A stretch of 64,000 nucleotides of DNA from Ascaphus truei (GCA_036426205.1 CM071574.1:12530892-12594891), one strand, 5' to 3'; numbered from the stretch's first letter, positions 10,991 through 23,439 are shown. Made by a program: numbers and translations. The notes: generated by a model not told the origin, from the sequence alone.

Positions 10991-11761
10991 CCCTGCCCAG
11001 ATGAGTTTACAATCGATAGGGTAGATCCTTAGAGCTCCGGTAATTTTGACCTTATAACGTTACACTCCCGAAATAGGGAATGGACGTTATTTTTCTTATT
11101 ATTAACAGGGATCCTCAAAGCTAATGAGGTACAAAAAAACCCCGCCCATTCTTCAAAGTAGCAGCGCTATTAACTGTGATTTTCATGTCTCAGAGATGTG
11201 TTCTCTAATACACTACACATGCGCATTGGTCAACCTTTAAGGTGTGTTATTAAGGCTGCGCTACTAACAGATTTCCATGTGCGTTACCACAAGCGAATGC
11301 AAATCTTGTTATAATATTGAGAAATGTATCGTTTTTACACTTACTAAATTTTTCACTTAATTATAGGGTATATAATGTTATAAGAACTGTATAAAGTATA
11401 GGCGTACAATAATGTATATCCATACATACCTCAACAATATAAATGAATATATCATTTTGATTAATTTACAATTAAAATAAATGAAACAAAGACATCCTTC
11501 ATTTATTTTACTTGTGCATTAATAAAAATGAAATAATTTATATTGTTGTGGTAAGTAGGGATATACATTACTGTACATCCGTACTTTATACAGTCATTAT
11601 TACATGATATAACATATTAGTTTGTGCAAACATATCACTTTAATCACTAAAAAACATAATACATTTTGTTTCAGACATTTAATATATATCTTTGTATGGC
11701 ACATGTTACTGTTTGTAATGAAAGGGTTAAGTCCTATACTCAGTAAATTGCTTTATAGACT

Positions 11762-12537
11762 TGTAGCCCTGGCTGGTTTTGGGCTACAGGTCTGCCCTCC
11801 TCCTGGCAGTAATCCATAGTAAGGGTAGGTTGCCAGGAGTAATCATGATTTTTCCCCATACCTTGTAGCTCAGTGAGTCAGAGAAGCTAGTGCAATCAGG
11901 CCTGCTGTCCAATCAGGGACAGGGGCTGGTTCTTACTGGAACTGACTTAAGGAGCTGCACATCTCAATTGCGTGTTGTGCATCTACCGTGATAGAGGTGT
12001 GGTCTCTCCAACTCAGAAGTGCAGGGCTCTGCTTACTGAGGCCTTACTTACGTGGACAGGTGGAAGACTATTCCCCTTACCCTGCAAGGGGGTAAGGGAA
12101 GAGCAAGGACTGCTCCTGGTGACTGGTGGCCAGGAGTGAAGGTCCAGGGACATCCTAAAGGTGAAGACCTGAGTGATAAGAATAGATTCTGTGTAAGCTG
12201 TGCACTGCTGTGATTAAGAGCCAGAGACTGAATAAAGATCACCTGTTTCTACGTTCTCCTTGCCTGAGACTGAAATCTATCAGGGAGGAGAAGAGATAGT
12301 TCTCCTGCAGAGATTTCTCCCCACACATCTGGGGGCTGCAAGAGATGGAGGCGCCGTCACCATGAGTACAATTCAGGCAAGACCCCAGAAGCCTGTCCTG
12401 ACCTTCCCCATAAAACCAAGGGGGAGACCCAGGGCCCCATGTTACCAGCAGGTTTGCACCACACTACCATGAGTAACCAGAGCAGATTTCCCCAGGATAG
12501 ACCCTATATGAGATTGGGTGTGGGAAACAGGGTTACA
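11762..12537 (+). mobile_element. solo LTR D, TGTAGCC group
   Basis: This 776-bp solo LTR begins TGTAGCCCTGG and ends GGGTTACA. It is flanked by perfect 4-bp duplications gact (11758-11761 and 12538-12541). A polyadenylation signal, gaataaag, lies at about 12230. The absence of any internal region shows it arose by recombination between the LTRs of a full element. It interrupts M1: the M sequence resumes directly after the second gact. Confidence 0.88.
12301..12356 (+). promoter_or_regulatory. U5 stem plus PBS-like motif in LTR D
   Basis: Arms TCTCCTGCAG (12301-12310) and CTGCAAGAGA (12336-12345) pair with one mismatch. They are followed at once by TGGAGGCGCCG (12346-12356), one base off the group's primer-binding sequence. 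The position is downstream of the polyadenylation signal, so this would lie in U5. Confidence 0.6.
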
Positions 12538-12864
12538 GACTATTCCGAGAAATAACTCACTGATAATCAGGTTATGGATGTGAATAAGAGCAGCTTTTGG
12601 CAGGTACTAAATATCGTAGCGTTATTATCAAGCGCTAATATTAACGGAGGTCTGAGGATCCCTATTGTTAGATAAACTGTTCATTGCCATATAATTTGCA
12701 TACGTGGGCCTAAACTTCATTAAAATGTATCATTCCCATATTGTTAAGAGATTGTCTGAACATCGTAGTGCTATGCACCTTTTGGGGATATGCGTTGCAG
12801 ATATCTATAAGTTAAAAACAGATAATATCACGTTAAAAATGTAACGACCTTCTGAGGATTTACC

Positions 12865-14065
12865 ACAATATTTTTGATGCCTGAGGCACAGGGAGATAAA
12901 GTAACTTGCCCAAGGTAACATGCTGACCGGGATTAGTACATGGATGGCTTATGAAATTCACCTGAAATTGTCCTATAGGCATTTGCCAAAATTAACAACT
13001 AGAATCGGGGGCTACTTAATAAAATCGCCAGACTTGAAAACCGGGGCGAAACGAGTGCAAAACGAGTGCAAAAGAATTGCAGCAGGAAAAAAATCCAGCT
13101 GCTTTCAATTGGATTCTGTTTCTCTGATTAATGTTTTTTTTTTGCATTGATTTTGCCCAGGAGACATTAGTAAATAAACCCATACTGTAGATGTTTGACT
13201 TTTGATCTTAGGAACAAGCCAAGTGAGCGGACATTTACTGACTTACTGTAGTACAAGGCTGGATTCTTTTGAACATTTTAGCATTCTCCCCGTGCTGCAG
13301 CTCTGAAAATTACTGTATTCTGTTCACTGGAATTTACCAGGCACAGCAGATTATTACTCATTAGTTTATCATTTGATTTAATATCAGCGATGTGCATATA
13401 CTTTAAGACTGCTTGCAATAATGTTAAAGAGACCTAAACTTGTTAAGAACACAAATTACGTTTTGAAGTTAAATAAGCAGTGCATATACCAACAGATGTT
13501 TTACCGTAAACTGTACATTATAAGGAAATAACACATTTCGTATGTTACTGTATTTATATTCACTTGTAACTCTGGTAAACCGGGGAGAAAACTGTTTTGA
13601 TGTAAATGTATTCAAGGACAATGTACCTGGCTTGTGGGCAAGTATCATTACAATTGTAAGACTATTTAATCATTAGTAGGTTATTATAAGACAACGAGTC
13701 CTCTGTGACAATTTATGATACATGAGTAATGCAGTAAATCATTGAATGAGCTCATATTTGTCCCTGTAAATAAACCACAGTTACAACATATTTTAGGGAA
13801 CATCTTTGCTGACCTATGTCACAGATATATCCTCAGAAATCTGATTTGTGAAAACCCTGGCGTTCTGTGAAAATGGAAAAAACAAGTGAATTATATTACA
13901 AACACAAGGGAAATTACAGTGGTTCTTCAATAATTATTTTATTTCATCAGACCAATCACCAAAGCAAGCTAAGTTTTATTTTGATCTTACTACCCAAGTC
14001 CCATAAAACTTTTAATTGACAAATGTCATCGCAAATTTGTTAGGCGTTTTTGAAGCATTCTAGAT
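12865..14065. other. presumed intron, no gene seen
   Basis: This is AT-rich sequence with a short open frame at 12920-13150 that shows no recognisable domain. No terminal repeats were found. Confidence 0.5.
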
Positions 14066-14621
14066 CAGGAGTGTGCAGCTCCCGTCCTCAAGGCCACCAA
14101 CAGGTCAGGTTTTCAGAATATCTATGCTTCAGCACAGATTGCTCCATCAGTGGCTTAGGCCAGCGGTGCGCAAGGTTGGGGGTTGCGCCCCTCAGGGGGG
14201 TGCTGAATTTGTTTGGGGGGGCGGTTGCAGAGGCCCCGCGCTCTTCCCATGAGGCATTTAAATGAAATGCTGGGGGATCGCGTGAGGCCTCTGCAACTCA
14301 CTTACCAGGATTTTGCATAGCTGGTAAGACGGCGTCAAATGACGCCGCGGTGTCTTGCGGAGTGATGTCACACGTCCGTCTCTATGCCAAAGGGGTCACG
14401 TGACCCCGCAGTGTCATTTTACGCCACTAAATAAGGTGAAGGTGGCCCGAAAGCGAGGGGGAGCAGGCGGGGGGGGGGGGGGGATGGGGCAGCTCAAAAG
14501 GTTTGCGCTCCCTGGCTTAGACAATGGCTGAACCACTGATGGTGCCACCTGTGCTGAAGCAGGGATATCCTGAAAACCTGACCCGTTGGTGGCCCTTGAG
14601 GAATCAAATTGGCCACTCCTG
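14066..14621. mobile_element. hAT-like element (family R), copy R1, split by family Q
   Basis: The long terminal inverted repeats read CAGGAGTG.GC at the left and GGCCACTCCTG at the right, and continue inward through the phrase aggtcaggttttcag. Flanks ttctagat and atctagaa match at 6 of 8 bases, consistent with an 8-bp duplication. Without the Q insertion at 14161-14514 it is about 195 bp, like the other R copies. There is no coding capacity. Confidence 0.75.
14161..14514. mobile_element. hAT-like element (family Q), copy 2, nested in R1
   Basis: The ends are CAGCGGTGCGCAA and TTTGCGCTCCCTG, flanked by gcttaggc (14153-14160) and gcttagac (14515-14522), an 8-bp duplication with one mismatch. 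The interior contains a 16-base poly-G run near 14469-14483. It sits in the middle of R1, so it is younger than R1. Confidence 0.85.
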
Positions 14622-15895
14622 ATCTAGAAGAATATATGTTTTGTCTCATGTAATATAAACCTCTGAATTACTCAAGAAGAAATGTCTAGCAACATTTCTT
14701 TTTTTCAATCCATAATTAAATAATTTGGCCCATCCTCAACAAAGACTATTCATAAGAAAGCCGCAAACTGCAAAATTGTTAACCAGCTGAGGGTATGTAT
14801 TACCTAAACTACTAAATTAAATAATTTAATAATAAAGAAAATGCCTGCTTGATTAATTGTTACAGAGTAAAATTTACAATAAACCTGTCTTGATCAGTGT
14901 TTTGCAGAAGCACTATTACTGTCTGTGCAGTTGTTTAACAAGAATTTAATTGGAAAGATAAGTGAATGCACATTTAAAAGTATTGTTAATTTGCTTTATA
15001 ATCACCCCATTCTTCAAAGTATTGACAGAACCAGGCACAAACTCTTTCCTCTTTTACAAGTATTATTTTTACATATGTGCACAATATATTCTACAGTTTT
15101 AATGGGAAGATTTATGGATTCCACCGTAGAAAAAAAGGTTCATTTGTGTAACCGTCCAGTATCCCTTTTGCAAAAGAAAAGGTTTCATTTTTTCATGTGA
15201 ATCTTATATTTACATTTACATTGTAGCATCTACTACATCTTGGTCTAAAATCTTTCATCGTTTACCTCTATTTCTTTTATTTCAGTGAAATATATTAGAA
15301 CAGTTACAGAGAAGGCAGTGGAAGGCAAAGCAAATGAGGATTACAGAATTCTTTGTCAGCCTCTGATATTGTGTATTGCCATCGTTGGCAATGTCCCATT
15401 TAGAGTACTGAGATTGGTTAGGGGGAAAATGAGCATTCAAACTATTGTTATACAGTATCTATTATGATGAAACATATAATAAAGTTATATGTTTTGATTG
15501 CAGGTAATATAATACAAATGTCCTTGATATTGTATTCACTTTTAGTGCGAATTGTATTGCACATCCATGGTTGCAGGAGAATCTGAGTATGTTAAATAGT
15601 GATCAATGTTAGTAAATCATTATGGTCAACCACAGAACAATTGTGGCTAAATAAAAAAGCCACATATAGCACTAATAATGTGCTGTGGCTGCCCGGCTAG
15701 CATCATTTAGGATGTGCTGTCATACATTGCAGTATTAAAAGAAAAAAATAATAAAGTGAGTTACTTACATTCAAGGGAACAACACTTCCTATGTGACAAC
15801 CCCAAACCGTGTGTAAGAGATCAATCCAAATAATCAGTCATACAATGTGAGTCTTACCTTCTAAAATAAATATATGGAATATACATGTAGCCATG
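14622..15895. other. presumed intron, no gene seen
   Basis: This is AT-rich. A 61-codon open frame at 15285 follows an acceptor-like tttcttttatttcag but shows no RhoGAP or other domain and no donor at a useful place, so I do not call an exon. Confidence 0.45.
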
Positions 15896-15959
15896 CCTGG
15901 TTTTGGCTACCAGTCTGCCCTCCCTGCCATGTAAGCCTGGTAACAGTGCAGGCAGTGAC

Positions 15960-16628
15960 AGGACCAATATAACAAAACAATGGTACCGGGCGCTTCTAAT
16001 AGTGATTTAATTACAATAATAAAAGTGATATAAACGTGATAAATAAATGTGAACAACAAGAGAATATATAAATATATATAGTGAAAAAAATCCTTCACCA
16101 AATGTGAAAAAATATATATAAATAGCAGCTTTACACCCTTAAAGGAATGTCCAAGTCCAGAGTTCTTGCGTTTTCTTCCAGGTGGGAGGAGCGCTCAAAT
16201 CTTGGGATGATATGCAGGGAAAAAAGTGGAAGAAATAATAGTGCAGACCAAATATAATATGTGCAAACAATAATCTATGAATAGGTCTCACTCACAATAA
16301 ATGGATGAATAACAGACGTGTCAGAGACCCTTCTCTCTCTGACTGGAGCCCTTGTACAATAGATGCCTTCTGATGGTGTTGGTATTAAATCAGTATATCT
16401 GGTGGGCTAGAGGGGTCCATAAATTCTGAGTGTACCTCCCGAGAATATAATAACGAAAGAGAGCACACAATAGTGTTGTACATAAGGGTATAATGTGGCA
16501 TAAACACACACAGGTAATACACTCACATTTGTACAATGGTATCGATCATCCCCCCACGAGTCACCTACGCTCTCTCCAATGATCGATACCATTGTACAAA
16601 TGTGAGTGTATTACCTGTGTGTGTTTAT
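15960..16628. mobile_element. unclassified insertion inside LTR G, ending in a perfect hairpin
   Basis: This AT-rich segment interrupts LTR G. It has no coding capacity and ends with the fold-back described at 16501-16627. Its left boundary near 15960-15970 is approximate and I saw no clear target duplication. It may be an insertion, or a replacement that also deleted LTR sequence. Confidence 0.5.
16501..16627. repeat. 49-bp perfect inverted repeat with 29-nt spacer
   Basis: The arm 16501-16549 (starting taaacacacacaggtaatac) is exactly reverse-complemented at 16579-16627. All 49 positions pair. The spacer is 16550-16578. The perfection implies a recent origin or ongoing correction. Confidence 0.97.
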
Positions 16629-16834
16629 TACAAGAGTACCAGGGAAAAGTAAGGACTGCTTCAGGTGCCCGTGGCCTGGAGTGTAGATCCAGGGACCATC
16701 CAGAGGTTGAAGACCTGTGTGAGCTATATTGGGCAGAAGCCTGTGTTATACTGTGCTAAAGCAGAGGAATAAAACGGTTCCAGGTAATCATACTCCTGCC
16801 TAGTGTGCAATCTTTCTGGGGGAGTGGAGTATGT

Positions 16835-16889
16835 TCTTTGTAGGAGATTGCCTTCATACATCTGGAGCCTGCAGCAGATGGAAGCGCTG
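16835..16889 (+). promoter_or_regulatory. U5 stem plus PBS-like motif in LTR G
   Basis: TCTTTGTAGG (16835-16844) pairs with CCTGCAGCAGA (16868-16878) with one bulge and two G-U pairs. TGGAAGCGCTG (16879-16889), one base off the group motif, follows immediately. Confidence 0.5.
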
Positions 16890-17042
16890 TTCTGTCAGAG
16901 ATAGAGACCAGAGATGAAACACTGAAGCCTGTCCGGAAGTCCCCACAACCACCGGCGGACCACTCAGCATCCTGTGAGCCAAAAGTTAGTCAGCACTACA
17001 CACCATGTAATGGCAGGATCTATCAGAGGGTGGGGGAAACAG

Positions 17043-17046
<4 letters not shown>

Positions 17047-17088
<42 letters not shown>

Positions 17089-17114
17089 TATATATATTTA
17101 TAATATAATATATA
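17047..17114. repeat. (TA)n microsatellite
   Basis: This TA-rich tract adjoins the end of LTR G and masks its target duplication. A second short (TA)n lies at about 17342-17386. Confidence 0.95.
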
Positions 17115-17345
17115 GCACTCCCTTGATAAGGTACTGTTTTTAGGAACGAAACGTTGGTGTTTTGTGGCCTGCTTACCAATACAATTCTTTTGCCAATAAG
17201 TGTGCGGTCTCTTCCTTGCTGTGCCTACTTTGGATTCCTGGATTCTCTGGTCTGCCTGGTAGGAGCCTTGATTATATTCATTCATATGGGATTAAGCATG
17301 TCTTCATCTGTATTTGTGTGCCATTTGCTCTGTTACCTATAATAT
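17115..17345 (+). repeat. GAAACGTTG interspersed repeat, copy
   Basis: The segment contains aggaacgaaacgttggtgtt followed by T-rich sequence, like the copy at 2961-3160. It may extend to the next TA tract near 17342. Confidence 0.45.
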
Positions 17346-17630
17346 AATTACATATAATATAATATTATATATATATATATATATAACAGATGCTCATATG
17401 ATTCTCACAATTCCATTCACACATGAAAAAATATTTTCTCCCAAAAATATTTACACTATCTGTCTGTGATATATAAGGTGCTAAGTGCAAAACATTTATA
17501 CTGTATGTAATGAATATAAATCCACAACGTTTCTTGAATCACTATAGACCCAATGTGCTAAGCGCAGCAAATTGAATTTTTGATGTTAAATTGCTGCCCA
17601 AAAATCACAAATTATACTGCGCTTGTGTGG
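17346..17630. other. presumed intron with a short (TA)n tract
   Basis: No gene or terminal repeat was recognised. Confidence 0.45.
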
Positions 17631-17638
17631 ACCTAAGT

Positions 17639-17821
17639 CAGGGTTGGTCGAATCCAGTCTTCAAGGGCCACCAGGATTTTCCTGCGTCAGCACAGGTGAC
17701 TCAATCAGTGGCTCAGTCATAACGACTTAACCACTAATTGAGCCACCTGTGCTGCTGAAGCAGGTATATACTGAAACCTAACCCGTTGGTGGTTCTTGAG
17801 GACTGGAGTTGGCCACCCCTC
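17639..17821. mobile_element. hAT-like element (family R), copy R2
   Basis: This 183-bp element is flanked by perfect 8-bp duplications acctaagt (17631-17638 and 17822-17829). The ends are CAGGGTTGGTC and GGCCACCCCTC, and the arms carry the phrase gggccaccaggat. It is almost entirely inverted repeat and has no coding capacity. This copy fixes the family's 8-bp target duplication. Confidence 0.9.
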
Positions 17822-17829
17822 ACCTAAGT

Positions 17830-18957
17830 ACTAACTTTTACAGGGCCAGGGATCCAGTGACAGGGGACCTCTGGCACTTTCACATGATTGATGCGGCTGG
17901 TACCCGGATACCGGACACGGAAGTGGAGAGAGCTCTACTTCTGTTATGGATCGGGCTGGCAGCAACTTCAGAGTGGACAGTTCGATCTACCACTAGAAAA
18001 TGAGCAAATGCCCATAGCGTACCAAGTACTGTACGTCATAAGTACCCTAGGCGGACCAGTGCACATGTCGTCCCTGGCAATCTAAAGGCTAAGTGCAAAC
18101 GAATGGCATGATGCAAATCTTATGTATTTTTAAAAGATTGTACCTGGTATCCCGGTGTCAGCTTCTTGTGACCTCACTTTATCTCCCTAGGATTCAAACA
18201 CAAACAAATAGATTGTAAGCTCTACGTGCCTGGGACTTGTGCCTGCAAAAATTATATGTACAGCACTGCATACACTATCAGTGCTATACATGCAAAACAT
18301 ATTATAATTAATCTGTGTGCCATATATATAGTTGAACCTGTGTCAAAATCTGCTGCCTAGCGTAAATCCTAAAAAAGACTGTTGATATTGTTAGCAACTT
18401 AAAGCACTTCTAGTTCTGCGCTATGTATCAATGATACATATTTGGTGGTTACTGCGTGGATGTTTCACTATATATGTTAACATTAATTATTTTCACTGCA
18501 TGCATATTATAAAATATTTTACTTAATAATTGATATTTATTAATACCAGTTATAACTTAAAATGCACAACAGCCTGCTTTGATTTAAATTGTATCGGTCA
18601 GGTTTGCAACACGATGCAATGCATCAAGTCAGTTCAGAGAACAAACTACAGTGTGTGTCATTTATAACAAGTCACATATTTATTAAGGGTTGCACTTCTT
18701 AGCAATACAATTTTGATGCAATTTTCTTTTTTAAAGACCATATTAGTATACAGGCCACTATGTGAATAAAAAAAAATAGAGTGGATTAAACTCTTTCACA
18801 AGTCCTTGAAAGGAGTCCAATGAATGTAGAAGCAATGGAAGTATACAGGGGTGTTCTTCTCTTATGATTTGCTCAAGCCCCGTTCCACATGAAAAAGAAA
18901 GAGGACTCCAACTAAACAACCCTAGTGTAGTATGATTAAAAATCAATTCAATGAAGA
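17830..18957. other. presumed intron, no gene seen
   Basis: A GC-richer patch lies at 17840-18080. The rest is AT-rich. No exon or terminal repeat was recognised. Confidence 0.45.
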
Positions 18958-19600
18958 ATCAGCGGTAAGTAATGCATTTACATTTAAAATAAAAACTACC
19001 GTTATAGGCACTTAGACTTGGCAGTAACTCTCTGGTGTTCCTTACACTCAGTTCACTCTCCATCAGTCTAAGGGTCTGCAGGTTTTTTTTTTATAGATCC
19101 GTCATCCGTGGTGATGTCACTAATTAAGTGTTTCTGCACTGGCCTGCACGCATGCTCCAGAATCCGTAATGCCCTGTTGCTTAGCATTCTGACAGTGAAG
19201 GGTTGTTGAGCCAATGCTCACACCAGACATTACCAACAAAATTAATCACATCTCCCCCAACGCGTTTTGTGTGATAGTTTTCCCCCTGGTTGAAGTGGAG
19301 CTAATCCGCTAAAAGCGTGTGGACTGTAGTGATTGATTTTGTTGGTAGTGTCTGGTGTGATCATTGGCTGAACACCCCTCCACTGTTGTAATGCAGAGTG
19401 TGGTGCATGTGTGGAATTGCATGATGAGTGACGTCACTGTGGATACTCGTCATACGAGTCAGAGGTAGGTAATACACTCACAATTAAATAAAACGTATAA
19501 GCACTTATCAGACTTTGCAGCGACTCACTGGTGTTTTGTGCACTTTTTTTCACCCTCTTACCTCACAGGGTTCTTCTCCAGGTAGGAGCTTAAAAGGAGT
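18958..19600. repeat. composite repeat with direct and inverted sub-copies
   Basis: A segment at about 18958-19055 recurs in the same orientation at about 19455-19545, sharing the phrase ctctggtgtt/ctggtgtttt and a cagcggtaagtaat-like block. Between them lies the fold-back 19182-19393. The core caacgcgttttgtgtgatag resembles the GAAACGTTG group. I could not assign a family. Confidence 0.5.
19182..19393. repeat. imperfect fold-back repeat
   Basis: Arms at 19182-19250 and 19326-19393 are inverted copies (for example cacaccagacattaccaaca against tgttggtagtgtctggtgtg) with several mismatches and a spacer of about 75 nt. Confidence 0.8.
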
Positions 19601-20943
19601 ATATTTATTGCAATTACGTGGCAATAGCTATCAAGGCAGTGACCCCAAATTTAAATAATTACCCATAGAGATAAAGAGTTTCATTTCTTAATCATACAGT
19701 ATCTACCACACACATTGCATCTAAACAATAAGTGAATAAGTGACATTTTATTGTTAAGCACTAAATGATAAGTGAATATCTCTACATTGTGAAAAGTGTC
19801 ATGTCCTGCTTATCAATTTTTGTGGGGAAAAAAAACATTCTCACTCTCAATAAATAGATTTATTCTGACCTTTCTTGTTTATGATGTACTCTTCCTGAGA
19901 TACTGTATTTGCTTGCAGGTTTTAGATTTCTGGGGATATTAAAGGTTGGCTACAATTTAATCTATAAGAAATAATTGTTTTGATTCCATGTGTAGGACAT
20001 GAAATCTAAGCAAAAAATTCTAAAAAAAAAAATGTAACTGGTGTGCTGAATACTGTATATTCAGAGTAGTTTGCATTATTTTGTCTCTCAAACACTTTTT
20101 AGAGAGATGGTACTTTTTATGTGACAGCAACCCTTTAAAGTCCAAAATGTGTCTTTGATATTGAAGCATTATTATTTGTCCCAATTAAACTTAATTTGTC
20201 TTCTCATTTTCTTTGTGGAAACATACAGTATGTACAAAACAAGACCTTATATCAAGTGAAGAAAAAAATTATATTAATTTTCTTTGTTGGGATTCAGCAA
20301 ATTCCAACCAAACAATTTCATATAACTTCCAAAAAAGATCAAAGGCAAATCTAAAATAGAAAGTGTTAAATCAAATTTTCTTTCTAAAGTAAAAATATTA
20401 TGTTTATTTTGAATCTTTGTAGCCTGAAGGCCACTATTCATTTTATTTCTGCAAGTAGAAAAAAAGAAAACTTTGTGTGAAGGTCACACATGTATGCATG
20501 CTACATAGCGACTAAATCAGATGAAATCCCTTCTATATATTAACCAAAAAGAAGACTAGGCAATCTTATTTTGGAAAGAAAGTACTCTATTAAACATGTT
20601 CACTTTATAATTACCCTTCATTAATAATGGCAAAGATGTAATTAATAACTCACATTGCTATAACTCACGTTTACAATTAATTAAAAACGGATTGTAGTCA
20701 TATATATATATAAGAAATGTACAATTTTAAAGCATAAAAGACATTAGGGGGGGGATAGGGGTATGCTTTATCAATGTTGGTGCATGTTACTGCTTACCAA
20801 AGAAGAAAATCCTGCAGGAAACACTGAGCAGATTATAGGACGGCATTAAACTAAATACTTTTCCAAAATAGGAAGGCTAAAAGATGACTTTACCATTGCC
20901 AATATTACATGTTTTTATTATGTTGTGTTAACTAACCCGATAG
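19601..20943. other. presumed intron, no gene seen
   Basis: This is AT-rich, with a short (TA)n at about 20700 and a G-run at about 20747. No exon or element ends were recognised. Confidence 0.5.
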
Positions 20944-21116
20944 CAGAGGTCCCCAACTCCAGTCCTCCAGGACCGCTAACAGTGCAGGATTTAAGGATAG
21001 CCTCTCATTAGCACAGATGACCCAATCATTTTGACTGAACCACCTGTGCTCTAGCAGTGGTATCCGTAAAAGCTGCACTGTTAGTGGTCCTTGAGGGCTG
21101 GAGTTGGGGACCTCTG
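20944..21116. mobile_element. hAT-like element (family R), copy R3
   Basis: This 173-bp palindromic element has ends CAGAGGTCCCCAACTCCAG and the inverse CTGGAGTTGGGGACCTCTG. The interior phrase ccacctgtgct is shared with the other R copies. The flanks cccgatag and cgataatg do not give a clean 8-bp duplication. Confidence 0.75.
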
Positions 21117-21711
21117 CGATAATGGATTGCTTACGTTTTTTGGTAAAATTATGACTGCTATAGTATGTGGCATCTAGAAAATGTATCTATATTCAATTAT
21201 TACTTTTCTATATTCAATTATGATTAGGATTCCGGTGTTAGGTTTTAACCAAAAAAGCACCAACTAAGTGTCTCGGAGTTTCAGTTAAAACAGATAAACA
21301 CCACAAATGAAGCCACTTTTCCTATTTAATTCCACCTCTTTTGGCACCCCATCCACAGGAAACAAAAGCAACACGGGGGAGTATGTTAACCAAAAAAAGC
21401 CAAACCAAATTCAAATGCGTGTCAATTTGGTGTCATTGTTAACACTGATAAAACACAGTTTGTAAAAAATGAATAACCACAGAAAAAAATAAACACTGAA
21501 AACTGGAATTCCTAATTATGATATACAATATAACAATAATAGCAACACCTTAAGCGGCCTTAAAACAAAAAGAAGCCAATAGCATGAATATAAAGGGATA
21601 ATCTGAAAATTTAACTGATAACTATGTATATGTAAAAGCAGCCTCACAGCTGAAACATGAATAGAACCCATATAAAGCTTAATTTTGTAAAACTCTGCTT
21701 TAATCTTACTA
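21117..21711. other. presumed intron, no gene seen
   Basis: AT-rich sequence without recognised features. Confidence 0.45.
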
Positions 21712-22153
21712 AAGCTGCAGTTCAAGCTGCCGTTTTTAAAAATATATATATTTTTTTCCCATTCATTATGTGCATCAATACAATCTGCACACTGACAAGT
21801 GATTAGCTAAGCTGCAGATCGATCCATTCTCCTGTAATCGATCGCTTACTCCTGGTTATGTAATTCAGTTCTTGCACAGCATTCTGGGCAATGTAGTTCT
21901 GGAATATGATTGACTGGGCAGTTACTAGATACAATTAGTGCACTGCTAGAGAGAGGGCGGGGCTCAAGAGCCAGAGCCTATCAGAAGGGGAAGGGTGCTG
22001 TCACTTTGGAAATGCTTCCTACATTAGAAACATTAAAAATGTCTTTAATACATTTTTTTTAAATGCTACAAGTATTTTCTCATAGTACAGAACTGATTAA
22101 AAAAAACAAAACAAAAACAAAAACCATGTAAGATATTGCTTGAACTGCTGCTT
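21712..22153. mobile_element. short DNA element with GCAGTTCAAGC ends
   Basis: The left end is aagctgcagttcaagc and the right end is the inverse gcttgaactgctgctt. The interior of about 410 bp includes an A/C-rich tract at 22100-22120 and no coding capacity. No clear target duplication was found, so the superfamily is left open. Confidence 0.6.
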
Positions 22154-22406
22154 CAATATACAAAGTCTTTTTTTTTGTAGAAGTTACATCCAAGATATAA
22201 AATGGAAGATTTGTATCTCTGTTTTTTTTCATGATCGCCTTATATCAGTAACAATGTATGATTTATTTCTTCAGTCAAGTTTCAAATGAATCGTTTAAAA
22301 AGCTAATCACTTGTTGCAATAAACTTTTGAAACATGACACTTATTTGATGTACAGTACATGTGCTTCTGCAGTGTATTATTGTACAGCATCCTATATTGA
22401 ATCACA
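22154..22406. other. presumed intron, no gene seen
   Basis: AT-rich sequence without recognised features. Confidence 0.4.
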
Positions 22407-23439
22407 GGGGTAGATCCTCAGAGGTCTATAAATCTTGGCTACTAACATGACGTAACGTCCGTTAATGTTCCCCATTTTAACGGGTATCCACAAAGCTAAT
22501 GATATGCAAAAAACACAACCGTTCGGCAAACTATCATTGTTACATTAGCCTGCGACGCGCTTCAAAACAATTGTATTGATGCTGTCACGTGCGCTTATAG
22601 TGGACGTGATGGCGCTACCAAAATCCTTGTAGTCACTAGAATTTGATTTTGCAGAGACAGTCTCCCCAAGTGACTGCCTATAAGTTAATCACATAGCCCC
22701 TCTGCCTTCCCCCTTGCTGACTTCACTCCCCTTGTAGCCAGCTACGTCTCCAAACCTGATTACAACTTTCACAATGGCGACGGGTGACGTCATCAGTCGC
22801 GTCGTCGGCACTATAAGCGTGGCCTTAGCTGTATTAACGGTGATTTGTTATTGTGACGGGACACGTTAACCAATACACTGCACATGCGCATTGGCAAAAC
22901 CATAACGTGCGTTCCAATTAACGCACATCCATTACAGACAGTTGTGCCAGAAAAATGAGGAGGGGATTATTTTGTGTACATGATCTTGTAGTTATTTTCC
23001 GTGTGTACCTAGTTTGTTGTAATTTTTCCAGTTAATTTACTCCTCATTTATTTTTCACACACAGTGAAGTAACAGAGTGGGATAAAAGTTTGGTCCACAA
23101 CTTCAGTCTCTTGGTAATTATTGTTATAATACCGTATGTAGACACATTATTGCATGCCCATTCATTATACGCTCAAGATTATATACCATATTAGGTCAGA
23201 CAAACATATCCTATATTCACTAAAAATCATAGTATACTGTAGTTTAATACATGAACTTCCTCACACATTATCAGATGCATATCTTGTGTTTCACACATTT
23301 ATATGATCCATAATATTTATTTGTAGACACGTGTAGTGAAAGGGTTAAGTCCTGTACTCGGTACAGTCATTTGAGTACCACTTTAAACCTGCCATTTTTG
23401 CTTGTAGGCTATTCCCAGTAATAATGCGGTGATAATCCC

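Larger units (their letters stand above)
11019..12864 (+). mobile_element. family M element, copy M1 (split by a solo LTR)
   Basis: The left end reads gggtagatccttagag and the right end is the decayed inverse cttctgaggatttacc. Without the solo LTR at 11762-12537 it is about 1.07 kb. An internal near-copy of the terminal motif, ggtctgaggatccc, lies about 220 bp from the right end, as in the other copies. The family is AT-rich with many AACGTTA-like words and has no coding capacity. It looks like a non-autonomous terminal-inverted-repeat DNA element. I could not fix a target duplication. Confidence 0.65.
15896..17046 (+). mobile_element. solo LTR G, TGTAGCC group, interrupted
   Basis: The left part (15896 to about 15960) begins TGTAGCCATGCC. 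The right part (about 16629-17046) continues with gccagg..., a polyadenylation signal ggaataaaac at about 16768, and the group's terminal ggtgggggaaacag, then merges into (TA)n. The middle of the LTR is replaced by about 670 bp of unrelated sequence. The exact 3' end and duplication are masked by the TA repeat. Confidence 0.75.

Noticed and set aside
15285..15467. Possible exon after an acceptor-like pyrimidine tract
   Set aside because: The translation shows no RhoGAP or other domain and I see no suitable donor in frame.
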